In this document: positions 1 through 5,591 of the stretch, piece by piece
Numbering within the stretch: the first letter of the stretch is position 1
Layout: each line of letters begins with the position of its first letter
NCBI GenBank assembly: GCA_900552285.1
Contig: URYV01000110.1
Span: 1 to 5,591, forward strand
Direction of reading: 5' to 3'
DNA: 5,591 bases
From: an uncultured Oscillospiraceae bacterium
Lineage (GTDB): Bacteria; Bacillota; Clostridia; Oscillospirales; Acutalibacteraceae
Translations under genes and position numbers: made by a program
Notes under the pieces: model-generated
The model's database searches: none
The model's input: only the letters and a program-made list of their open reading frames with translations
Told to the model about the DNA's origin: nothing

Positions 1-1672
1 TATCTAAATACTTATATAATTCCTCAATTCTTTTGATTTCGTCGTCGGTTTCATAGTAGCTTGTGGCGTTGTCTATCTGCTCCTCGTCAAAGCCCGCCTT
101 TCTCATGTCGGATTTTGCGAGATACTCGGCGTTTCCTCCGAGCATGATGTCGGTGCCTCGTCCGGCCATGTTGGTGGCGATGGTGACGGCGCCGAATTTA
201 CCCGCCTGGGCGATTATCTGGGCTTCTTTTTCGTGATACTTGGCGTTGAGCACCTCGTGCTTTATGCCCCTGCGGGAAAGCAGCTTGCTGAGCATTTCGG
301 ATTTTTCGATGGAAATGGTGCCCACAAGCACGGGCTGACCCTTTTCGTGAGCGGCAATGATCTCGTTTATGACGGCGTTGAACTTGGCCTGCTCGGTTTT
401 GAAAACCCAGTCGTGCTCGTCAATTCTTGCAAGGGGCTTATTGGTGGGAATTTCGATTATGTCGAGATTATATATGCTGTTGAATTCGTCCTGCTCGGTG
501 AGGGCGGTTCCGGTCATACCCGAAAGCTTGGTGTAAAGTCGGAAATAATTCTGGAAGGTGATGGTGGCGAGGGTTTTGGACTCGTGCTCAACCTTAACCC
601 CTTCCTTGGCCTCGATTGCCTGGTGAAGGCCTTCGTTATAGCGGCGGCCGAACATGAGACGTCCGGTGAACTCGTCGACAATTATGACCTCGCCGTCCTT
701 GACCACATAGTCGACGTCGAGATGCATGATGCCGTGAGCCTTAATGGCCTGATTTATGTGGTGGAGAAGGGTGTTGTTTTCCATGTCGGAAAGGTTTTCC
801 ACGTTGAAATATTTCTCGGCCTTTTTAACGCCCTCGGGGGTGAGTGTGGCGGTTTTGGCCTTTTCGTCGACGATATAGTCGCCGTCATATTTCTCGTCGA
901 TGTCCTCCTTGGTGTCCACCTCTTTGATTTTGGTCATGCGAAGGGTGCGGGCGAATTTGTCGGCACGCTCGTAAAGGTCGGTGGATTTCTCCCCCTGTCC
1001 CGAAATGATGAGAGGGGTTCTGGCCTCGTCGATAAGTATCGAGTCAACCTCGTCGACGATGGCGAAATTGTGGCCTCTCTGAACCTTGTTCTGAAGCTGA
1101 ACCACCATGTTGTCGCGGAGATAGTCAAAGCCCATCTCGTTGTTGGTGCCGTAGGTTATGTCGGCGGCATAGGCGGCTCTGCGCTCGTCGTTACTGAGCC
1201 CGTGGACGATAAGACCCACCGAAAGGCCGAGATATTTATAGACCTTTCCCATCCATTCCGAGTCGCGGCGGGCAAGATAATCGTTGACGGTGACGATGTG
1301 AACCCCCTTGCCCGAAAGGGCGTTGAGGTAGGCGGGAAGGGTGGCAACAAGGGTCTTGCCTTCACCGGTTTTCATTTCGCTGATACGTCCCTGATGAAGC
1401 ACGATACCGCCGGTTATCTGAACCGGGAAATGCTTCATTTCAAGCACTCGCCAGGCCGCCTCGCGGCAGACGGCAAAGGCGTCGGGCAGAATGTCGTCAA
1501 GGGTCTCGCCCTTTGCAAGGCGGTCTTTGAGCACCTGCGTCTGGCCTTTAAGCTCCTCGTCGGCCATGGCCGAATATTTTTCGTCAAGCTCAAGCACCTT
1601 TTTGGTTATCGGCTCGACCTTTTTAAGCTCTCGCTTGCTGTAATTTCCGAAAAGTGACGCTAATATATTCAT
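1..1672 (-). CDS. secA: Protein translocase subunit SecA, N-terminal 557 residues (partial)
   Basis: SecA is the ATPase that drives preproteins through the SecYEG channel at the cytoplasmic membrane. The reading frame runs open from the ATG at 1670-1672 to the left edge, giving MNILASLFGNYSKRELKKVE at its start. Visible motifs are Walker A MKTGEGKT (residues 100-107), GTNNEMGFDYLRDN soon after, Walker B with DEVDSILIDEARTP (from residue 207), the MTGTA box (386-390) and NMAGRGTD of the second helicase domain (501-508). Nucleotide-binding domain 1, the preprotein cross-linking domain and most of domain 2 are therefore present. The helical scaffold, wing and C-terminal tail lie outside the window, since full SecA is usually about 830-950 residues. 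A GGGAG ribosome binding site at 1681-1685, 8 nt from the ATG, supports the start. A private promoter lies upstream. All motifs are intact, so the truncation comes from the window edge and not from gene decay. Confidence 0.97.
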   Translation of the reverse strand, partial: MNILASLFGNYSKRELKKVEPITKKVLELDEKYSAMADEELKGQTQVLKDRLAKGETLDDILPDAFAVCREAAWRVLEMKHFPVQITGGIVLHQGRISEMKTGEGKTLVATLPAYLNALSGKGVHIVTVNDYLARRDSEWMGKVYKYLGLSVGLIVHGLSNDERRAAYAADITYGTNNEMGFDYLRDNMVVQLQNKVQRGHNFAIVDEVDSILIDEARTPLIISGQGEKSTDLYERADKFARTLRMTKIKEVDTKEDIDEKYDGDYIVDEKAKTATLTPEGVKKAEKYFNVENLSDMENNTLLHHINQAIKAHGIMHLDVDYVVKDGEVIIVDEFTGRLMFGRRYNEGLHQAIEAKEGVKVEHESKTLATITFQNYFRLYTKLSGMTGTALTEQDEFNSIYNLDIIEIPTNKPLARIDEHDWVFKTEQAKFNAVINEIIAAHEKGQPVLVGTISIEKSEMLSKLLSRRGIKHEVLNAKYHEKEAQIIAQAGKFGAVTIATNMAGRGTDIMLGGNAEYLAKSDMRKAGFDEEQIDNATSYYETDDEIKRIEELYKYLD

Positions 1673-1698
1673 GTTTTTTTCTCCCGAAAAGTTTATGA

Positions 1699-1712
1699 GG
1701 ATACAAGTATCC
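1699..1712. repeat. 14-bp palindrome in the secA 5' untranslated region
   Basis: GGATACAAGTATCC is an inverted repeat with perfect 6-bp arms and a 2-bp centre. It lies between the predicted secA transcription start (about 1721) and the ribosome binding site (1681-1685). A 2-nt loop is tight for an RNA hairpin, so an operator for a dimeric DNA-binding protein is one reading, and an RNA stem with a wider loop is another. No regulator can be named from the sequence, and the site may be accidental. Confidence 0.4.
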
Positions 1713-1727
1713 AAGATAATATCCTTA

Positions 1728-1756
1728 ATTATACTACATTTGTATGCACATTGCAA
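1728..1756 (-). promoter_or_regulatory. Predicted housekeeping-sigma promoter of secA
   Basis: On the minus strand, TTGCAA (1751-1756) is followed after exactly 17 bp by a perfect TATAAT (1728-1733). The predicted start is near 1721, giving an untranslated region of about 49 nt. It lies just downstream of the mgtE terminator, so secA has its own transcription unit. Confidence 0.8.
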
Positions 1757-1775
1757 GTTTTTTGCACCAAAATGA

Positions 1776-1808
1776 AAAAGTCCTATGTAAAATTTCCATA
1801 GGACTTTT
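1776..1808 (-). terminator. Intrinsic terminator downstream of mgtE
   Basis: Perfect 12-bp arms AAAAGTCCTATG and CATAGGACTTTT enclose a 9-nt loop. In the minus direction the stem runs into a T-rich tract (ACTTTTTCATTTT), as expected for Rho-independent termination 31 nt after the mgtE stop codon. The plus strand also ends in a T run, so the element could work both ways, but no plus-strand gene points into it. It insulates mgtE from secA. Confidence 0.85.
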
Positions 1809-1838
1809 GTCTTGTGAAAGAATTTCCGCGCCGATTTT

Positions 1839-3200
1839 CTATATATTCAGGAAATTGGTGGCGAGGGTGAAATAAATTATAAGGGTCAGGGCGTCGACAA
1901 TGGTGGTTATCATGGGCCCGGCCATGAGGGCGGGGTCAAGGTGAATGAGCTTTGCGAGCATGGGAAGTGAACAGCCGATACATTTTGCGGCCACAACCGA
2001 GCACAGCATGGCGGCGCACACCACAAGATACATCTTGAAATTTTCCGAAACGTCGCCGTTCAAAAGCGCCATGCGGCCGAAGTTGACCACGGCAAGAGCC
2101 ACGCCGCAAAGCAGCGCCACCCGAACCTCCTTGAAAAGCACCTTGAAATAGTCGGTCAGATGTATTTCTCCGAGAGCAAGACCGCGGATTATCAGGGTGG
2201 AGGTCTGGTTTCCCGCGTTTCCGCCGGTGTCCATGAGCATGGGTATGCAGGCGGTCAGCCCCACCACGGCGGCAAGCATATTTTCATAATTTTCTATGAT
2301 TTTTCCGGTGAATGTGGCCGACACCATAAGTATCATAAGCCACAGAATACGGCGTTTTGCAAGGGTGAACACGCCCGTTTTAAGATATTCCTCGTCGGAA
2401 GGGGACAAAAGGGCCATCTTTTCAAAGTCCTCGGTGGCCTCGTCCTCGATGATGTCGACGATGTCGTCGATGGTGACAATGCCAACAAGACGGTTTTCGT
2501 TGTCCACAACGGGAACCGACAGCAGGTCGTATTTTCGGGCGATTTCGGCCACGACCTCCTGGTCGTCAAGGGTGCCCACCGAAATGATGTGCTCCTCGTC
2601 GGTGATGATGTCGGAAATCTTGGTCTGCTCGTCGGAAAGGAGCAGGCGTCTGAGCGGAATGACGCCCACAAGGTGCCGAAAATCGTCGATGACATAGCAG
2701 GTGTATATGGTTTCCTTGTCAACGCCGGTCTCTCTTATGATTTTCAGCGCGTCTTTAACGTTTATGCGGCTGTGGAATTCCACCATTTCAATGGTCATGA
2801 CGCTGCCGGCGGAATTCTCGGGATATTTCAAAAATCTGTTGATGATGTTGCGGCGCTCGGGGCTTGCGTTCTGAAGCACGCGCTTGACAACGCTTGCGGG
2901 AACCTCCTCAAGAAAGTCGACGGCGTCGTCAACGTAAAGCTCCTCCACCAAAAGTCCCAGCTCGACGTCGTTTATGGAGGAGACGATGGAGGTCTGGGTC
3001 TCGGTTTCGAGATAGGAGAAAACGTCGGCGGCAAGGTCCTTGGGCAGAATTCGGAAAACAAGAATAAGCTTGTCTTCGGGCAAATCGGCCATAAATTCGG
3101 CCACGTCGGCGCTGTTCATTTCCACAAGAGTGGAGCGCAGCTCTCTGAGCTTGTTGTCGTTTAAAAGTTGATTTAACTGGTCAAAAAAAACAGCTTCCAT
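1839..3200 (-). CDS. mgtE: MgtE-family Mg2+ channel/transporter
   Basis: This is a 453-residue protein, the usual length for MgtE, which imports Mg2+ across the cytoplasmic membrane and is gated by intracellular Mg2+. Domains in order are an acidic, helical N-domain (about 1-130), two CBS domains (about 133-195 and 198-256, the second with SVPVVDNENRLVGIVTIDDI), a plug helix (about 258-283) and five membrane segments (about 284-303, 306-340, 355-378, 388-415, 426-450). The family signature PMLMDTGGNAGNQ is at 320-332. PALMAGPMITTIVDALTL near the end carries Asp436, which by position matches the conserved pore Asp of the characterised Thermus thermophilus protein. The acidic residues in the N-domain and CBS region fit Mg2+ sensing. 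GAGG (3208-3211), 7 nt before the ATG, supports the start. The gene has its own promoter, a long structured leader and a terminator, so it is probably monocistronic. Transport of Co2+ or other divalent ions cannot be excluded. Confidence 0.96.
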   Translation of the reverse strand: MEAVFFDQLNQLLNDNKLRELRSTLVEMNSADVAEFMADLPEDKLILVFRILPKDLAADVFSYLETETQTSIVSSINDVELGLLVEELYVDDAVDFLEEVPASVVKRVLQNASPERRNIINRFLKYPENSAGSVMTIEMVEFHSRINVKDALKIIRETGVDKETIYTCYVIDDFRHLVGVIPLRRLLLSDEQTKISDIITDEEHIISVGTLDDQEVVAEIARKYDLLSVPVVDNENRLVGIVTIDDIVDIIEDEATEDFEKMALLSPSDEEYLKTGVFTLAKRRILWLMILMVSATFTGKIIENYENMLAAVVGLTACIPMLMDTGGNAGNQTSTLIIRGLALGEIHLTDYFKVLFKEVRVALLCGVALAVVNFGRMALLNGDVSENFKMYLVVCAAMLCSVVAAKCIGCSLPMLAKLIHLDPALMAGPMITTIVDALTLIIYFTLATNFLNI

Positions 3201-3267
3201 ATTGATACCTCATTTCTTTAGGCAGAAAGACAACAAAGCATCAAAACAAAAGCTGTCGCAAAATCCG

Positions 3268-3289
3268 AAAAATCACCCCAAAAAGGGCG
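3268..3289 (-). terminator. Weak terminator-like hairpin inside the mgtE leader
   Basis: In the minus direction CGCCC pairs with GGGTG (one G-U) around a TTTTTG loop and is followed directly by ATTTTT. This resembles a short attenuator. The 5-bp stem is weak, and the GGGG stretch could also pair with CCCC at 3300-3303 on the 3' side of the outer leader helix, which would be a possible switching contact. Confidence 0.25.
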
Positions 3290-3411
3290 CAATACGAGAG
3301 GGGACGAGCGCTTGTTTTGCTGCTGTGTGTATGTTTTCCGCCGTGATACTTCGCGGAACGGTCGTTTCAGGGCTTTCCAAAACAATGCTCACCTCTTTTA
3401 TGTTCTTTATG

Positions 3412-3444
3412 GCGGCAAAAGCCGAAATCGGGGCTTTTTCCCGC
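3412..3444 (-). other. Hairpin at the 5' end of the mgtE transcript
   Basis: GCGG (3441-3444) pairs with CCGC (3412-3415), and inside it AAAAGCC..GA pairs with TCGGCTTTT with a 2-nt bulge. The predicted transcript would start at the first base of this hairpin. Such a terminal hairpin could stabilise the mRNA or belong to the regulatory fold. It is too close to the start to act as an ordinary terminator. Confidence 0.45.
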
Positions 3445-3450
3445 TAACTT

Positions 3451-3479
3451 ATAATACTCTAAAATCCCCCCAAAGTCAA
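3451..3479 (-). promoter_or_regulatory. Predicted promoter of mgtE
   Basis: On the minus strand, TTGACT (3474-3479) and TATTAT (3451-3456) are separated by 17 bp. This is a near-consensus housekeeping promoter. The predicted start is near 3444. Its distance from the ATG is what reveals the long leader. Confidence 0.8.
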
Positions 3480-3492
3480 CAAAAAAATAGCA

Positions 3493-3521
3493 TTGACCGC
3501 CCCCTCGTTATAATATATAAT
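3493..3521 (+). promoter_or_regulatory. Predicted promoter of the dockerin protein gene
   Basis: TTGACC (3493-3498) and a perfect TATAAT (3516-3521) are separated by 17 bp. A second TATAAT at 3509-3514 is too close to this -35 box to be used with it. The predicted start is near 3528, giving a leader of only about 24 nt. Confidence 0.78.
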
Positions 3522-3535
3522 ATGTAATGACAAAA

Positions 3536-3547
3536 GAGGAGTGAGGG
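3536..3547 (+). promoter_or_regulatory. Double ribosome binding site of the dockerin protein gene
   Basis: Two purine-rich Shine-Dalgarno-like stretches, AGGAG (3537-3541, 10 nt before the ATG) and GAGGG (3543-3547, 4 nt before it), sit next to each other. Either could pair with 16S rRNA, and both point to the ATG at 3552. Confidence 0.7.
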
Positions 3548-3551
3548 AAAC

Positions 3552-5546
3552 ATGAAAAAGACAATATCGCTTGTGCTCTGCGCGGTTTTCGCCGTGGCGT
3601 TTTATACCTATGCGGCGGCAATGCCCGAGCGTTCGCCGCGGGTTCTCATGACCGAGGAGGCCGCCGAGGAGCTTTACTACAGCCTGCCCTTTGACGACGG
3701 CTATGCCGAGGCGCTGGGCATTTCCGAGGAAAAATTCAACGAGCTTCGCAATCGGCTCTACACCGCCGCCGAAAGCTTTGAAAGCACCGCTTACGTCGAG
3801 GATCTCGCCATTCCCTACAGCCGTGCCGTGCTCGGCACCATAGGCTCGCTGCTTTACAAAACGCCCGGCCGCCCCGAGCTTTTTCAGGTGCAGTCGGTTT
3901 CCTGTAACTATTATCCCGGCGGCAGCCTTGCCGAGATCATAATTTATTATAACCGCACGGCCGAGCAATATGAAAGCGACCTTAAGACCTGTGAGGCGGC
4001 GGCAGAAGCACTTCTTTCCGACATAAAAAATTTCGGCTATACCGACCTTGAAAAGGCTCTCCTCATTCACGACAGAATAGTCAAATACACCGAATATGTC
4101 GACCGCGGCTCGGACGACGACCACAACATTTTCGGCCTTTTGAAAAACAAAACCGCCGTTTGCGAGGGCTATGCCCAAACCTATTGCTACCTGCTTTCAA
4201 AGGTCGGGGTGGACAGCCGCATGGTGTCGTCGTCGGCGCTTATGCACGCCTGGAACATCGTCACGATAAACGGCAAAAAATATCATGTCGACGCCACCTG
4301 GGACGACCCTCTTGCCGATGTGGACGGCAGGGCAAGACATTCCAATTTCATGTGCTCCACCGCCAAATTCCGTTCGGCCGGCGCGGCCCTTCACAACGCC
4401 TCCGACTATAATTCCGAGCCCTCCGACACAACCTATGACAATTATTTTTGGCAGGACTCGGATTCCGGCTTTGAGCTTTGCCGCGGGCAAATTTATTACA
4501 TCGACAAAAGCGGCGATACGGCAAAGCTGTGCCGTTTTAGCGAACACGGCGGGACCGAGGAGCTTTTTGACATTTCAGACCGCTGGGTTTGCAAAAAGAA
4601 CGGCGCCTACTACCCCGGGAATTACAGCCGCCTTGCAACCGACGGCAGTTTTTTATACTATAACACCGCCGCAAAAATCATGAGATACGACCCGAAAACC
4701 GAAACGACCTCTGAGGTTTATTCCCCCGACCTGACCGCGCTTTCGTCGGGAGAGGACGTGGCCGCGATCTACGGGTTTAAAATCGAGGACGGCAATTTTC
4801 TCATAACCCCCGCCGTCAGTCCCAATTTCACCGAAACCACCAAGGCCGAAAACCTTATCACGGCCAAAATTCCCGCCGAAAAAGTTTTCAAAGACGTTTG
4901 GTTCAAAACCCTTCAAACCAAAACCGTCTATTATATCGGCGATGACTTCGACCCGACGGGCATGGAGCTTTTTGCCCGCTATACCGACGGAACGGAAGAG
5001 CCGCTTTCGCTTTCCGATTTGGACATAAAATACGATTTTTCGGCCGAGGGAGAGTCCTATGTGACCGTCACCTATGTAAAAGAGGGCTACGGCGGCACAT
5101 TTTCGGTCAATGTCAAAAAGCCGTCGGTGAAGTTTTCCTCCTCGGTTCTTGCGGGGGAAATCGGAAAGTCGCTCACCCTTCGCGCCGCCTCCGACCCCGA
5201 GGGGCTCGAGGTCACATTCTTTACCGAGGACAAAGAGAAGGCCGAAATTTCGGGAAATCTGATCACCCCACTTTCCGAGGGAAAAATCAAAATTTTCGCG
5301 TCGATAACATATAACGGCGTCACCTATACCGACGAGGCTGTGCTCTCGGCAAGCGAAAAGCCGGTTCTCGGCGACCTTGACGGCAACGGCAGAGCCGACG
5401 CGGCCGACGCGCTGACCATTCTTCAGTATTCGGTCAAAAAAATTACGCTGCTGCCCGAGCAGACGGCCGTGGCCGATTTGAACGGAGACGGCAGGGTAAC
5501 CGTCACCGACGCCCTGCTCACCCTCAAGGCCTCCCTCGCCGCATAA
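3552..5546 (+). CDS. Secreted transglutaminase-like protein with Ig-like domains and C-terminal dockerin
   Basis: A 664-residue exported protein. Residues 1-23 form a signal peptide (MKKT, hydrophobic core, likely cleavage after AAA). A transglutaminase-like (papain-fold) domain spans about 120-255, with Cys204 in AVCEGYAQTYCYLL, His232 in MHAWN and Asp247 in YHVDATWDDP forming the usual triad. The following NFMCST...YDNYFW stretch (265-300) is typical of clostridial relatives. Residues 305-440 look like short beta repeats (QIYYID, FLYYN) with no family I can name. Residues 448-521 match a group-3-type bacterial Ig-like domain (YYIGDDFDPTGMELFARYTDG), and 524-600 resemble a second Ig-like domain. 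Residues 606-664 are a type I dockerin with two Ca2+ loops, starting at Asp608 and Asp642. The family may hydrolyse or cross-link peptide bonds, but the substrate is unknown. The dockerin suggests docking to a cohesin-bearing scaffold or surface protein. No sortase motif or convincing lipobox is visible. Transcription is divergent from mgtE. Confidence 0.9.
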   Translation: MKKTISLVLCAVFAVAFYTYAAAMPERSPRVLMTEEAAEELYYSLPFDDGYAEALGISEEKFNELRNRLYTAAESFESTAYVEDLAIPYSRAVLGTIGSLLYKTPGRPELFQVQSVSCNYYPGGSLAEIIIYYNRTAEQYESDLKTCEAAAEALLSDIKNFGYTDLEKALLIHDRIVKYTEYVDRGSDDDHNIFGLLKNKTAVCEGYAQTYCYLLSKVGVDSRMVSSSALMHAWNIVTINGKKYHVDATWDDPLADVDGRARHSNFMCSTAKFRSAGAALHNASDYNSEPSDTTYDNYFWQDSDSGFELCRGQIYYIDKSGDTAKLCRFSEHGGTEELFDISDRWVCKKNGAYYPGNYSRLATDGSFLYYNTAAKIMRYDPKTETTSEVYSPDLTALSSGEDVAAIYGFKIEDGNFLITPAVSPNFTETTKAENLITAKIPAEKVFKDVWFKTLQTKTVYYIGDDFDPTGMELFARYTDGTEEPLSLSDLDIKYDFSAEGESYVTVTYVKEGYGGTFSVNVKKPSVKFSSSVLAGEIGKSLTLRAASDPEGLEVTFFTEDKEKAEISGNLITPLSEGKIKIFASITYNGVTYTDEAVLSASEKPVLGDLDGNGRADAADALTILQYSVKKITLLPEQTAVADLNGDGRVTVTDALLTLKASLAA

Positions 5547-5591
5547 CCTTCTAAACACAATCCACCGCATCATCGGCTCCCTTGTAAGAAC

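Larger units (their letters stand above)
3201..3444 (-). promoter_or_regulatory. Long structured 5' leader of mgtE, candidate cis-regulatory RNA
   Basis: The predicted mgtE transcript begins near 3444 and has about 244 nt before the ATG, with no convincing gene inside. A nested fold spans 3297-3396. Its pairs are 3392-3396 with 3297-3301 (AGAGG/CCTCT), 3387-3390 with 3306-3309 (GAGC/GCTC), 3378-3385 with 3312-3319 (TTGTTTTG/CAAAACAA) and an inner hairpin 3353-3358 with 3336-3341 (TTCCGC/GCGGAA). The strand at 3312-3324 can instead pair with 3237-3249, closer to the ribosome binding site, in 12 of 13 positions. Such competing helices are typical of riboswitches and attenuators. mgtE leaders in Firmicutes often carry the M-box Mg2+ riboswitch, but I do not see its conserved core here. 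The ligand and the mechanism are inference only. Confidence 0.5.

Noticed and set aside
233..1657. 474-residue open frame on the plus strand
   Set aside because: It lies wholly antisense to the unmistakable secA frame. Its sequence shows no recognisable domain and is the expected by-product of codons rich in G and C at the third position.
2160..3164. 334-residue open frame on the plus strand
   Set aside because: It is antisense to mgtE, whose domains and motifs are complete. It is Gly/Val/His-rich as is typical for a shadow frame, with no ribosome binding site seen.
3201..3444. Classical M-box (ykoK) or yybP-ykoY riboswitch
   Set aside because: The leader's position suggests one, but the conserved core sequences I know for these families are not visible. 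Only a covariance-model search could settle a divergent member.
3202..3447. 81-residue plus-strand frame in the divergent region
   Set aside because: It begins directly beside the mgtE start codon, has no promoter or ribosome binding site on the plus strand, and overlaps the structured mgtE leader.
3573..3581. Lipoprotein signal (LVLC) in the dockerin protein
   Set aside because: The residue before Cys10 is Leu, not Gly, Ala or Ser, and the hydrophobic core continues after the Cys. A type I signal peptide with cleavage near residue 23 fits better.
3459..4178. 239-residue minus-strand frame across the start of the dockerin gene
   Set aside because: It would run through the signal peptide and transglutaminase domain in antisense and through both promoters. 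It has no family signature.
4653..5573. 306-residue minus-strand frame at the right end
   Set aside because: It is antisense to the Ig-like and dockerin domains. Its sequence is low in recognisable motifs and explained by the codon bias of the plus-strand gene.

Overview
The window reads as chromosomal core sequence from a Gram-positive, Clostridia-type bacterium, probably of the Ruminococcaceae/Oscillospiraceae kind. That inference rests on SecA and MgtE sequences of Firmicutes type, canonical vegetative TTGACA/TATAAT promoters with 17-bp spacers, purine-rich ribosome binding sites, and a secreted multidomain protein ending in a type I dockerin. Codons favour C or G in the third position, while the intergenic stretches are AT-rich. 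I see no mobile element, CRISPR array, tRNA or rRNA.

Layout: (1) 1-1672, minus strand: the first 557 codons of secA, cut by the left edge of the window. (2) 1673-1838: an intergenic stretch holding, in minus-strand order, an intrinsic terminator for the upstream gene, a complete secA promoter and a 14-bp palindrome in the secA 5' untranslated region. (3) 1839-3200, minus strand: a full-length mgtE Mg2+ channel/transporter gene. (4) 3201-3551: a divergent control region. Its left part is the roughly 244-nt mgtE leader, which can fold into a nested structure and has a competing downstream helix. Its right part holds two back-to-back promoters whose -35 boxes lie 14 bp apart. (5) 3552-5546, plus strand: a 664-residue secreted protein with a signal peptide, a transglutaminase-like papain-fold domain with its Cys-His-Asp triad, a repeat-like segment, two Ig-like domains and a dockerin. 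(6) 5547-5591: a short tail with no confident feature.

The three genes do not form one operon. secA and mgtE run the same way, but a terminator and a new promoter separate them. The dockerin protein is transcribed divergently. The only functional link visible is general: SecA would drive export of signal-peptide proteins such as the dockerin protein. The most interesting non-coding signal is the mgtE leader. It sits where many Firmicutes carry an M-box Mg2+ riboswitch, yet I could not match it to the M-box consensus I remember.
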